Shown here: positions 1-8,298 of the stretch, piece by piece
How the letters are laid out: every line of letters begins with the position of its first letter
Position numbering within the stretch: position 1 is the first letter of the stretch
Source of the DNA: WTFY01 sp965220875
GTDB taxonomy: Bacteria; Pseudomonadota; Gammaproteobacteria; UBA4575
Direction: 5' to 3'
Length of the DNA stretch: 64,000 bases
Assembly (NCBI GenBank): GCA_965220875.1
Contig: OZ244849.1
Coordinates: forward strand, 682,001 to 746,000
The notes under the pieces: model-generated
What the model was told of the DNA's origin: nothing
The model's input: the letters and a program-made list of their open reading frames with translations, nothing else
Database searches by the model: none
Translations under genes and position numbers: made by a program

Positions 1-768
1 GTATAGGCTGATGCGCCGGTCCTGCGCCTGGAATGTGCGGATGGCCGCGGTGATGCCCTCGACCGGGCTGCTGTTGCTGAACGGCTGCCAGTCGCGCAGG
101 CGCCTGAGAACCGCCTGGCGGCGTGCAGGCGTATCGGGAATCCACCTGCCGGCATACTGGCTGAACATGTATTCGCCCATGTCGTTCATGACCTGCATGC
201 CCTTGACCTTCGGGTACGCATCCAGCGCTTCGGTCAGCTTCTGCTGGACCGAGGTCCAGCCGTGATTCAGCATGCTGCCGGAAGTGTCGATAATGAAGAT
301 GACGTATTCGCTGTCGACCGGTATGCCTGCGATGGTGTCTTCCTCTGGCAGAACGCGGGGAGGGTCCTGCTGCTGCAGTCGGCGCATCGCTTCCGTCAGC
401 ATCTGGCGTGCCTGCAGCAACTGGCCTTCGATCCTGTTCTGTACGGAGGCGTCTTCGCTGGAGGCGGAGAACCTGCCCCGTATGGCAGACAGGTCGGCCT
501 GCAGGCGTGCGATCCTTTCCTCTTCCTCGGCGAGCTGCTGTTTTTTGCTCACCAGTTCGCGGTTGAGCACGTGGCTTTCACCGCGCAGCTCGTGCAGTTG
601 CAGCTGCAATGCCGCGATCATCCGGTCCAGGTCCTCGCCGTACTGGTCGAAGATGACCGGTTCCGCCGTCTTGGACAGTACCAGCAACAGGATCAGTGCG
701 CCGAAACCGCAGCAGACACAGTCCAGGAAGGAGAGGCTGAAAATCTCGATGCTTCTGCGCGGCTTCAT
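1..768 (-). CDS. VWA-domain protein with ExbD-like N-terminal helix (C-terminus off window)
   Basis: Partial gene: 256 codons from an ATG at 768, running off the left edge. The N-terminus has a short basic stretch, then FSLSFLDCVCCGFGALILLL, a single membrane helix with an Asp (about residue 16) at its start. This resembles the proton-carrying Asp of ExbD/TolR/MotB. A charged coiled-coil-like stretch (about residues 45-135) follows, then a von Willebrand A domain with an intact MIDAS motif (IIDTSGSM). It is a tandem paralogue of the next gene upstream, whose stop lies 3 bases before this start. Topology would be a cytoplasmic N-terminus with coiled coil and VWA domain in the periplasm. The VWA domain suggests metal-dependent protein binding. 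The partner is not known. Confidence 0.85.
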   Translation of the reverse strand, partial: MKPRRSIEIFSLSFLDCVCCGFGALILLLVLSKTAEPVIFDQYGEDLDRMIAALQLQLHELRGESHVLNRELVSKKQQLAEEEERIARLQADLSAIRGRFSASSEDASVQNRIEGQLLQARQMLTEAMRRLQQQDPPRVLPEEDTIAGIPVDSEYVIFIIDTSGSMLNHGWTSVQQKLTEALDAYPKVKGMQVMNDMGEYMFSQYAGRWIPDTPARRQAVLRRLRDWQPFSNSSPVEGITAAIRTFQAQDRRISLY

Positions 769-771
769 GGC

Positions 772-1863
772 TCAGGGCCAGTCCCTGGAAGGGCTGAAAA
801 AACTTCCCCGGGTACTGCGTGCCAGTTTCCAGTATTCACTGGAGGCATCCGGGTCACCTTCCATGTTAAACAGGATGATGTTGACGGGGATGTCCCCGGG
901 CAGCATCTCCAGTGCGGCCCGGAACAGTTTTTTGCGGGCCTTCGCGGAGACCTTGCTTCCGAGAGGCCTGGATTTGCCCTGCGTCGGCAGTCCGTCCGTG
1001 AGCAGGTAGACGGTGTCCGGAGGCGGGGAAAGCTGACCGATCGATTCGAAGGCCCGGTAAAGGCTCGTGCCCTTTTCGGGCGCGATCCCGTACAGGCGAT
1101 CCACCGCGGCATCCAGGTGACGCACGTTGCCCCCGTCGAGCCATGCGCTGTCGGGGAGCGTGTACACGGGTGCACTGGTTTCGTTGAACGCGTAGATCTG
1201 GAAGCTGCTTTCAGTCGGGATGCGGGTGGTGATCCAGTCGACCGTGTGCAGGACCTGCTGCCACTTGGCCGCACGCACCCGCTCCCCGGGGGGCAGGTTT
1301 CTGAACCGCAGTACGTTGATGATGCGGTCCGCCAGCATGCTCGCGGAACTGTCCACCAGGATCAGGATCCGCTCGCCTCCCATCCTGAGGCCGCTCAGGT
1401 ACTGCCGCTGTCCCTGCCCGGTGAACCGGCGCAGACGGTCTCCCTGGTCCGGCGACGGTTTTGCGCCGGCTTCCAGGCGGCGAAAATCCTGTTCCAGTGA
1501 TTTCAGGTCGGCCTTGAGGGCCTCGATATGCTGCAGCCTGGCCAGGGTTTCTTCCTGCAGTCGTGCAAGCTGGACATTCCGTGTGTCGAGGGCTTCGATG
1601 ACCTGCACTGTCCGGCCACGGGTCTGTACCAGCGTGTCGTCCAGGTCCTGCAGCGTGTTCCTGATCTGTGCCGCATGCCGCTCGGCCTCCAGCACTTCCG
1701 TCTGCAGGCGGTCCGCCTCGTTGCTGGTGGTGTCGTGCAGGTTCTGCCTGCGGGCCTGGGTGTCGGCGTTGATGATCATGAAAAACAGGATGACGGCCCC
1801 GAACCCGCAGAACATCACGTCCAGGAAGGAGAGGCTGAATGCGTTAAACGTCCGGCGTTTCAT
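772..1863 (-). CDS. VWA-domain protein with ExbD-like N-terminal helix
   Basis: 363 residues. I chose the ATG at 1863 (MKRRTFNAF) rather than more distal in-frame starts because it aligns with the paralogue at 1-768 and puts the membrane helix at the N-terminus. The helix segment LSFLDVMFCGFGAVILFFMI carries Asp15, in the position of the ion-carrying Asp of ExbD ('FIDVM') and MotB. A long heptad-like coiled coil (about 40-135) leads to a VWA domain whose MIDAS signature is ILVDSSASM (Asp171). The start overlaps the end of the upstream gene by 20 bases, implying translational coupling. Inference: with the ExbB-like gene at 3225-4022 it forms the membrane motor of this operon. The family has no function I can name. 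Confidence 0.88.
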   Translation of the reverse strand: MKRRTFNAFSLSFLDVMFCGFGAVILFFMIINADTQARRQNLHDTTSNEADRLQTEVLEAERHAAQIRNTLQDLDDTLVQTRGRTVQVIEALDTRNVQLARLQEETLARLQHIEALKADLKSLEQDFRRLEAGAKPSPDQGDRLRRFTGQGQRQYLSGLRMGGERILILVDSSASMLADRIINVLRFRNLPPGERVRAAKWQQVLHTVDWITTRIPTESSFQIYAFNETSAPVYTLPDSAWLDGGNVRHLDAAVDRLYGIAPEKGTSLYRAFESIGQLSPPPDTVYLLTDGLPTQGKSRPLGSKVSAKARKKLFRAALEMLPGDIPVNIILFNMEGDPDASSEYWKLARSTRGSFFSPSRDWP

Positions 1864-3211
1864 GTTCGCAAACCCGGATGAATCGCAAGGCATCCGGGTG
1901 TCCCTCGATGTCCAGGGCATCTCCCGGCTGCACGGACCGGGGTGCGGTCAGGGGGTTTCCGTTCAGCCTGACGGCATGGCCGTGCAGGGCCCGCACCTCG
2001 ATCAGCCAGCCTGAACTTGCAATCCGGCACAGGCCGCCTTCGCCGCAGGCAGGGTCCAGGTCCAGTCCATGCGCGCCGTTTCGCGCTGACAGGCACAGCT
2101 CGCGGTCGAGCGGCCAGGCCTGATCGCCAATCAGCAGGTGCGTGGGGCGGTTATTCAGTTCGGCGAGCGTGCCCGGATGAACATCCGGGGCCAGCGGGGA
2201 CGTGTCCCGGTCCCACTCCAGGGAGGTTGTATAGTGCACCGCGGCATGCCGGGCGGTGATCTGTTCCCGGTACCGCAGGGCCTGCCGGGCCAGCTGCAGT
2301 GGCTCGGTGCCGAGGACCGCACAACCCGGCAGGCCCTTCAGGAATCCTTCCAGGCCGAACACCTGCCTGCAGGAGGGGGCGCACACGACTGCAACCGCGT
2401 CCCGGTCCTGGAACAGGCCGGCTAGGCGCAGGGCGATGGCCTCGAACACGGGCCGGTTCATGTCCAGCACCTCATGCCTGTCCAGCCGGATTCGGGGGGC
2501 CTGTCCGGTGCCCTGCAGCGTGCACACAACGGATTCCTCCTGCTCCAGGGCGGCCAGCCAGCGCGGCAGTTTCTCGAGAAACTGCCGTTCGTCGTCGGGC
2601 TTTTGCATGGGGTCAAAGCGGGTCCTGGCGATGAACAGCCTGGTGATCCGCTTGGCCAGGATGTGGTTCAGGGCCGGCAGGCCCTGGGGGATGAGAGTGA
2701 CGGGAGCGAGGGCGGACACCCCCTTGTGATCCTGCTGAAGCTCGGACAGGATTGCATGGGCCTGCAGCACGTCCAGCCAGGCCAGCGCACGTGCCGGGGC
2801 GGGGCCGGGCAGGCCCAGCACGGCACGGCTGACGATGCCCCGTACCGGGATGGAAAGCTTTTCGCAGATGCCCAGCACCAGTCCCAGGTCTTGCCTGTCC
2901 AGCGTGCCGGAAACCGCCAGGATCGCCGCATGATCCGGCCGGTCGAGCCGTTCCCAGACGGACTGCAGGTGGTGCAGCGCGATTTCCGCATGGGGGACTT
3001 CGTGGCGTGTTGCACTGCGGTCCGGCAGCCGGCTCCAGAACCGGGTACAGATGTCCTGGGGCCGAAAGCAGGCCTGCTGCACGGCCATGCGACCCATTTG
3101 GATGGGTTGGCCGGGCTCGATGAGCGCGCAGCTGGTACTGTCTGCAAGCACGCGGTCCCCGTCACTGACCAGGATACCGCTGTCGTACAGGTCAATGACT
3201 AGCAGGGACAT
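1844..3211 (-). CDS. Actin-like ATPase domain / FHA-like domain protein
   Basis: 455 residues, no signal peptide or membrane helix, so probably cytoplasmic. The N-terminus (LLVIDLYDSGILVSDG) resembles the phosphate-1 loop of the actin/Hsp70/PilM superfamily. Later segments AILAVSGTLDRQD and VVCAPSCRQVFGLEGFLKG resemble the connecting and adenosine-binding strands of that fold. The last about 100 residues look like an FHA-type domain, ending RLNGNPLTAPRSVQPGDAL, the usual 'NG...L..GD.I.IG' turn. It lies 13 bases downstream of the ExbB-like gene and overlaps the VWA gene after it. Inference: a nucleotide-dependent cytoplasmic module that recognises phosphoprotein or assembles at the motor. The nucleotide-binding assignment is from weak motifs only. 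Confidence 0.72.
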   Translation of the reverse strand: MSLLVIDLYDSGILVSDGDRVLADSTSCALIEPGQPIQMGRMAVQQACFRPQDICTRFWSRLPDRSATRHEVPHAEIALHHLQSVWERLDRPDHAAILAVSGTLDRQDLGLVLGICEKLSIPVRGIVSRAVLGLPGPAPARALAWLDVLQAHAILSELQQDHKGVSALAPVTLIPQGLPALNHILAKRITRLFIARTRFDPMQKPDDERQFLEKLPRWLAALEQEESVVCTLQGTGQAPRIRLDRHEVLDMNRPVFEAIALRLAGLFQDRDAVAVVCAPSCRQVFGLEGFLKGLPGCAVLGTEPLQLARQALRYREQITARHAAVHYTTSLEWDRDTSPLAPDVHPGTLAELNNRPTHLLIGDQAWPLDRELCLSARNGAHGLDLDPACGEGGLCRIASSGWLIEVRALHGHAVRLNGNPLTAPRSVQPGDALDIEGHPDALRFIRVCEHETPDV

Positions 3212-3224
3212 CGTTCGGGACCCT

Positions 3225-4022
3225 TCACTTGGCCTGCAGGTGGCGGATCAGGTGGTCGTTGCAGTAGTTTTGCGTATCCAGGATCAGCCTTTCCTGAAGC
3301 CGCTGCAGCTGGTGAACCACGAACATCAGCACGATGCTGATGCACAGGGCGATCAGGGTGGAATTGAACGCTACGCCAAGGCTTTCCGTCACTCCCGCGA
3401 TATCGCCCTCCACGGCCTTGTGTGCCTGTCCCAGGGCATCCCCGATGCCGCGCACGGTTCCCAGAAAGCCGATCGAGGGAATGGCCCAGGTCGTGTAGCG
3501 GATGATGGACAGCTCGGAGTCCAGGCGCTCGGACTCCGATTCGCACACGGTGCCGGTCGCGGAGGAAACGTCCTGGACATTCTGCGTGGAGCCGAAGCGG
3601 TGCAGTGCCGTCAGCAGCGCCCGGGGAAGCAGGTAGTCCTGCTGGTCGGAAGGCAGGGACTGGATCTGCCTGGAGAGCCTGTGCATGTCCTGCGGCAGGA
3701 ACTTGATGCCTTCCTTCGCGTGCAGGATGTCCAGTTCCAGCATGCCCCGTTCCCTGAACAGCCGGGCCGCCTTGTGGCCCATGATGACCAGGGCCCACAG
3801 CATCAGGATGAAACAGGCCTCCTGCTCGTAATCGCGAACCAGCACGTACACCGAGCGTTTCGGCACGAAGTTGCTGTCCAGGTTGATCTGCTCGGCCTGC
3901 AGTTCAAGTTCGACCTGCGCATTGGGCCGGATGACGGTCACGTACACCGCGTGCACGATGATGACGATGACCAGCAGGCTGAAAAGCTGGTATACGAGTT
4001 CGGAGGAAAACGGTTTCTTCAT
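3225..4022 (-). CDS. MotA/TolQ/ExbB-family ion channel protein
   Basis: 265 residues with four predicted helices: about 11-31, 68-84, 175-195 and 213-238. Helix 3 contains IPSIGFLGTVRGIGDAL, the hallmark of ExbB/TolQ/MotA proteins (usually 'P.LGLLGTV.G'). Helix 4 has GVAFNSTLIALCISI, matching the 'A..TA.G...A' pore helix. The cytoplasmic loop between helices 2 and 3 is about 90 residues, in the ExbB/TolQ range. In this family five subunits enclose two ExbD/MotB-type helices and conduct protons or sodium. No exbD, tolR or motB lies nearby; instead the operon carries two VWA proteins with an ExbD-like helix, the likely partners. The start ATG lies 6 bases after the preceding gene. Confidence 0.88.
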   Translation of the reverse strand: MKKPFSSELVYQLFSLLVIVIIVHAVYVTVIRPNAQVELELQAEQINLDSNFVPKRSVYVLVRDYEQEACFILMLWALVIMGHKAARLFRERGMLELDILHAKEGIKFLPQDMHRLSRQIQSLPSDQQDYLLPRALLTALHRFGSTQNVQDVSSATGTVCESESERLDSELSIIRYTTWAIPSIGFLGTVRGIGDALGQAHKAVEGDIAGVTESLGVAFNSTLIALCISIVLMFVVHQLQRLQERLILDTQNYCNDHLIRHLQAK

Positions 4023-4028
4023 GGGCAG

Positions 4029-4268
4029 TCAGATATCCGCCGGGAAGCTGACGGGCTTGTCAGCGGAAATCTCCTCACTGGGGATAAATTCCTCAAGGGT
4101 CCTGACAGGGTGGCGGCCAGGTTTTCCTTCACGGGCCTTGCTGCCATCGGTCTTTTCCGCCCGGGATTCGGTGTGTTGCGCCCCGTCGACAGGTTCTTGT
4201 GCATGAACCGGTACTCCTCCCGGAACGAATCCGAGCACCATGGCCAGCAGCGCGGTCTGAATTCTCAC
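4029..4268 (-). CDS. Small exported protein of the ExbB/VWA operon
   Basis: About 79 residues from a GTG at 4268; an upstream in-frame TTG at 4292 would overlap the previous gene by 20 bases. The GTG start gives a compact signal peptide (MRIQTALLAMVLGF...VHA-QEP). The mature part is about 50 residues, charged and probably disordered, ending FIPSEEISADKPVSFPADI. Its place between the SUMF1-type gene and the ExbB-like gene, with gaps of 4 and 6 bases, argues that it is real and co-expressed. Function unknown. It could be a periplasmic plug or adaptor for the motor, but that is speculation. Confidence 0.6.
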   Translation of the reverse strand: MRIQTALLAMVLGFVPGGVPVHAQEPVDGAQHTESRAEKTDGSKAREGKPGRHPVRTLEEFIPSEEISADKPVSFPADI

Positions 4269-4272
4269 GGAT

Positions 4273-6684
4273 TCAGTCCGGGTACCGGGCAATGCGAAAA
4301 CCTACGTCCATACGAGGAGTATTATCCTGATCCCGGTAGCTGAGTCGAGTGCTGGCGAGCGTGCTGCGCATCCACGATGCCCCGCGAATGACGTGCTTGC
4401 TTCCCGATTCGGGGCCGGCCGGGTCCACGTACGATTCCTCGCTCAGGGCCGGATAGATGCTGTGGTAGTCGTGGCACCATTCTGCCACGTTGCCGTCCAG
4501 GTCGAAAATGCCAAGCGAGTTGGCCTCGAAGCTGCCCACCGGTGAGGCGGCTGCAAACCCGTCGTCATAATTGTCGATCGTGACGGACAGGATGCCTGCC
4601 GCAGAGCGGTCGGCATAGTTTCCGGAACGCTCGACGGGAGGGAATCCGCTGCCCCAGGCATATTTCTTCAGAGTACCGTCCTGGCGCACGCGTGCGACCC
4701 ATTCCCACTCGCTTTCCGTGGGCAGGCGGTACCCTGAAGGGATGGGATCTTTTGCTGTCCACGTGCCGTCTCGTTCCTGGTACACGCTTTCCAGCCCTTC
4801 ACGCTCACTCAGCCAGTTGCAGTAGCGTGCGGCATCTTCCCAGCGAACATTCGCGACCGGAAGATCCGGGGCGGACAGGTCGTGGCCCCGGTACGCCCCG
4901 GAATGATGGGAGGGCATGAACGCTGCAAAATGGGCATTGGTGACCTCGGTCGTGGAGATGTAGAACGGTTTTTGCAGTGTCACCGTGTGCTGCGTCTCGT
5001 TGGTCCTTCGGCCCTGCTCACGGCGTGGGGCCCCCATGATGAAGGTTCCGCCCCGGATCAGCGCCAGTTCCTGTGCCTGGCTGGTACGGATCCGTTCCGG
5101 AGCCTGGGGGATGGCAGGCTGCGCCTTGCGGTGGAGCTGGACATGGATGACCTGCGGTGCGCCCGGGGCCGGGGTAATCAGCTGCCGGTGGATTTCGTAT
5201 CCCGGTTTTCGGACCTCCAGGCGTTGGGGGGTGCTGGGCAGTGTCAGTTTCACGGTATCCTGGCCGGCAAGCCGGTCCTGCACGAACACCTCCGAGCCTT
5301 CGGGACCGGCATGCACGATCACGGTTCCGAGAATCGCCTCGAGATGTATCGTGAGCGTCTGTTTTTCGCCCGGCTTCATCAGGACGGTCTGCTGGCTGCT
5401 GCGGTATCCGGGTTTGGCAAGCGTGATGCTGTGCTCGGTGTTGGGGTGGAGCCCTGCAGTCAGCGGGGTGCGGCCCAGCTCCTTGCCGGAGGCGTATACC
5501 GTGGCCTGTGGAGGGATGCTGGTGATGACCAGCTGACTCTTGCTGCCGAAAAGTTCTGCCGTGGGCAGCACCAGCGGTTCGTTGGCGTTCACCAGGAAGT
5601 CTGTCCTGTGGGGCAGGTAGTCGGGATGGCGCAGCTCCAGGCTGTACAATCCAGCCAGGAGGTCCCGTTTCAGGGGTGTGACGCCTTCCAGCGAGCCATT
5701 CAGCCAGACTTCCGCCGCCTGGGGCCTGGAGTCGATGGAAACGGCCGACCAGCCAGGCTGCAGCTGGATGTGAAGATCCTGCGACACCTGCTTGCCTTCG
5801 ATGACCAGCTGGGTGGTGTAGGGCTGGTACCGGTCCGCGCTCGCCTGCAGCACGTAGGTGCCTGCAGGCAGCTCCAGGTTTTCCAGGGGCGTGGTCCCGT
5901 ATGCCTTGTGGTTGATCGTGATGGAGACTCCCTGCTCGGGCAGGCTCGTGAGGTTCAGGTAGCCCGGTTGCTTGATCAGGGTGAATGCCAAGACCTGGGA
6001 CGCCTGCCGGGTGACCTGGATCTTGCGTTTCAGTGGCCGGTAGCCGGCCTTTTCCACTTCAAGCGAATACTCTCCCGGCTGCACCAGGTAGCGCCCCTGT
6101 ATCCTGAGCGGCCATATCTTGCCGTGCAGGGTCATCTGCTCGGGCTCGGGATAGATTTCGATCAGCAGGCTCTTGGCCGTGAACACGTGGAGCAAAACCA
6201 GGGCCAGCGCCGAAAAGATGAGGGCCGCCGCCCAGCCCAGCACGCCCGAACGCTTTTCCCCCCGCTGCCTCCGGGCCCCGGTTGCCGGGGCGACCGGCTC
6301 GATCAGTTCTCCGTGCCCCGCCAGGCGTGGCTGCGACGGGGCCAGGGAATGGTCTTCCTGCAGGGACAGGGAAAACGTGTCACCGATATGCTCGACGTGG
6401 AAGGTGGAATCCCCGACCTGCAGGCGATCGTCGTGCTCCAGTGCCTGGCGCTGCACGGGAAGCTGCCCGTTCACCCGGATCAAATCGCCCCGGTCCTGCA
6501 GTTCGACCCGGACCCGGTCTGTCAGGAAGACCAGGAAGGCGACAATACTGGAAGGCTCGGGGTCCCCGATACACACGCCCGAGTCCGGGCCGGTGCCGAT
6601 GGCCAGCGGAAAATCCGAGTGCGTGTAAAACCGGGGTCCTCGCACGTCGGCGACACAGACCTGCCGGATGGACCTAGCCGACAC
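4273..6684 (-). CDS. FHA-like / PEGA-repeat / SUMF1 (formylglycine-generating-enzyme-like) membrane protein
   Basis: 803 residues, GTG start at 6684 with GCAGG upstream. Residues about 1-120 look FHA-like (PLAIGTGPDSGVCIG near the start, then VNGQLPVQ...LEHDDRLQVGD). One membrane helix lies at about 147-167 (WAAALIFSALALVLLHVF). About 170-520 is a run of PEGA-type repeats with the recurring 'G.Y.L...K.GY' pattern (SLEVEKAGYRPL; ITLAKPGYRSS; LEVRKPGYEIH). About 540-800 is a SUMF1/FGE-sulfatase domain: IRGGTFIMG, SGYRLPTESEWEWVAR, LDGNVAEWCHDY, HVIRGASW, VGFRIAR. Many bacterial members of this family are not true formylglycine enzymes, so catalysis cannot be assumed. The arrangement suggests a cytoplasmic phospho-recognition head and a periplasmic sugar- or wall-facing tail. 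Confidence 0.88.
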   Translation of the reverse strand: MSARSIRQVCVADVRGPRFYTHSDFPLAIGTGPDSGVCIGDPEPSSIVAFLVFLTDRVRVELQDRGDLIRVNGQLPVQRQALEHDDRLQVGDSTFHVEHIGDTFSLSLQEDHSLAPSQPRLAGHGELIEPVAPATGARRQRGEKRSGVLGWAAALIFSALALVLLHVFTAKSLLIEIYPEPEQMTLHGKIWPLRIQGRYLVQPGEYSLEVEKAGYRPLKRKIQVTRQASQVLAFTLIKQPGYLNLTSLPEQGVSITINHKAYGTTPLENLELPAGTYVLQASADRYQPYTTQLVIEGKQVSQDLHIQLQPGWSAVSIDSRPQAAEVWLNGSLEGVTPLKRDLLAGLYSLELRHPDYLPHRTDFLVNANEPLVLPTAELFGSKSQLVITSIPPQATVYASGKELGRTPLTAGLHPNTEHSITLAKPGYRSSQQTVLMKPGEKQTLTIHLEAILGTVIVHAGPEGSEVFVQDRLAGQDTVKLTLPSTPQRLEVRKPGYEIHRQLITPAPGAPQVIHVQLHRKAQPAIPQAPERIRTSQAQELALIRGGTFIMGAPRREQGRRTNETQHTVTLQKPFYISTTEVTNAHFAAFMPSHHSGAYRGHDLSAPDLPVANVRWEDAARYCNWLSEREGLESVYQERDGTWTAKDPIPSGYRLPTESEWEWVARVRQDGTLKKYAWGSGFPPVERSGNYADRSAAGILSVTIDNYDDGFAAASPVGSFEANSLGIFDLDGNVAEWCHDYHSIYPALSEESYVDPAGPESGSKHVIRGASWMRSTLASTRLSYRDQDNTPRMDVGFRIARYPD

Positions 6685-6699
6685 GGTGCGCCTGCCGGG

Positions 6700-8241
6700 T
6701 CATATCGTCTCTTCGCAGCGAATCGTGAGGCTGCCGGTTTCCATGCCCAGGGTCACATCAAGGATTTTCCTGATATCGCGGTAGCCCGGACGTGACCCGA
6801 CGAGGGTATACCGGCCCGGCTTGAGCAGGATTTCATGGCGCTGAAAACGACCCAGTCTGCCCACCCTGAGAAGGGTCACGTCGGTCTCGTTGTCAGACTG
6901 CAGCGTGATCGGGACCGGTCGGTTTGCAAGGACCAGGGTTTCTTCCAGGACGGCGGCCCTGTCCAGGATCCGGTTGCCGGGCCCGCCTTTCACCGCCGCG
7001 ATCTCGTCCAGCAACGTGCGGGCCTCGGCCGCTACACCGGCTGAACTCAGGCGCTGCGGGGTACGGATGTAATATTCGAGTCGTTCCAGCAGCGTATCGC
7101 GAAGCCGGGCGCGCGCCGCGCCCTCCACGGCATAACCGGCACCGGGTTCAAGGCCCAGGAGCTGTTGCCAGCTTTGCAAGGCCAGGCCCCATTCCTGCTG
7201 CAGTTCAAAATGCTCCGCCTCGATTTTCAGGGACTCGACCTTCTCGTCATGCACAGCCTGGTCCACGCTGGCCAGTCCCCTGGCAGGCTGCTTTGAATCC
7301 GGCATCAGCCTGTGTGCTTTTCTGAATGCCTCGCGGGCATCCTGGAACCGGCGCGCATCCAGCCAGGCATACCCCTGTGCAACAAGCCTTGTGAACTGTT
7401 CCTCGGTGAGCCGGGCAGTCACCCGCTGCAAGGCAGTCCGGGCATCCGCTGCAAGCGGGTCCAGTTCCACGGCTTCCCGGTAGGTCCGTTCGGCTTCCGG
7501 GAACCGCCCGGCGGCCTCAAGGTTGCCGCCTTTTTCCAGCAGTGAAAACAGCGCATGGATCGTGTTCGCCCGTTTCAGCCCGTTCGTGACCCGCGGATTT
7601 CGCGGATCGATGGCCTGGGCCAGTTCGAAATGCCGCATCGCGGTTTCACCCTGGTTGCGTTCAAGGGCCTCTTCTCCCAGCATCAGCTGTTCGCTGAGTA
7701 CCCGTGCAGCCCGCATTTCAAGCTCATGCAATGCGTGCAGGGCCTGCTCGTAATGGCGGACGGCTTCGGAGAATGCCCGGGTTCGAAAGGCCTCGTCCCC
7801 TGCCTGGCCGGCCGATACTGCCAGGTCGTATTCACCGGCTGCCCAGAGGCTGACGCTTCGCTGCCGGAGCCATTCCTGTTTTTCGATGATGTCCAGCAGC
7901 AGGGCTTCAGCTTGGCGTTTCATGGCTTGCTGTGCGGGCCCGGACGGTACAGGGGCGTCCGGAACGACGGGCGCGGGCCTGGCAGGCGGGGATGCGGTTT
8001 CACGGGACGTGCCTTCGGTGTGCGCCGGGCTGCTGACCGTCCTGTCCGGCTGGCGCGCCTCGTTCACGTATTCCGGCAGTACCAGAAATACGACCACTGC
8101 GCATCCGGCCAGCACGATGAACACCAGGGCGACAAGCACGCGCACCGCGACCGGAGAGCGCCGGGGGCCCACCCGGGAGGACGGCCCGTGAAGCGAGGAG
8201 GGGTCGATCGCCCGGATGGGTGTGGAGCCGTCTTTTTGCAT
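6700..8241 (-). CDS. TPR membrane protein with C-terminal PEGA domain
   Basis: 513 residues from the ATG at 8241; an in-frame TTG at 8250 is a minor alternative. A cytoplasmic Pro/Ser-rich N-terminus is followed by one helix (VRVLVALVFIVLAGCAVVVF, about residues 33-55) and a Pro-rich linker. Then come TPR-like helical repeats, clearest in ALERNQGETAMRHFELAQAI..PRNPRV and RFPEAERTYREAVELDPLAA. The C-terminus (HEILLKPGRYTLVGSRPGYR) is a PEGA domain, tying it to the next gene in the operon. No enzyme motif is visible. Inference: a periplasmic scaffold of the same envelope complex. Confidence 0.82.
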   Translation of the reverse strand: MQKDGSTPIRAIDPSSLHGPSSRVGPRRSPVAVRVLVALVFIVLAGCAVVVFLVLPEYVNEARQPDRTVSSPAHTEGTSRETASPPARPAPVVPDAPVPSGPAQQAMKRQAEALLLDIIEKQEWLRQRSVSLWAAGEYDLAVSAGQAGDEAFRTRAFSEAVRHYEQALHALHELEMRAARVLSEQLMLGEEALERNQGETAMRHFELAQAIDPRNPRVTNGLKRANTIHALFSLLEKGGNLEAAGRFPEAERTYREAVELDPLAADARTALQRVTARLTEEQFTRLVAQGYAWLDARRFQDAREAFRKAHRLMPDSKQPARGLASVDQAVHDEKVESLKIEAEHFELQQEWGLALQSWQQLLGLEPGAGYAVEGAARARLRDTLLERLEYYIRTPQRLSSAGVAAEARTLLDEIAAVKGGPGNRILDRAAVLEETLVLANRPVPITLQSDNETDVTLLRVGRLGRFQRHEILLKPGRYTLVGSRPGYRDIRKILDVTLGMETGSLTIRCEETI

Positions 8242-8298
8242 CGTGCTCAAGGTAAAGCGATGTGACGAATCGCCCGAGACCGGAGGGTCCTGCCGGAA

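Noticed and set aside
262..1500. Long plus-strand reading frame opposite the VWA gene
   Set aside because: It is antisense to a well-supported VWA protein with intact motifs, and its translation is low-complexity GC-driven sequence.
4882..6795. 637-codon plus-strand frame opposite the PEGA/SUMF1 gene
   Set aside because: The minus-strand protein has clear domain motifs and operon context; the plus frame has none.
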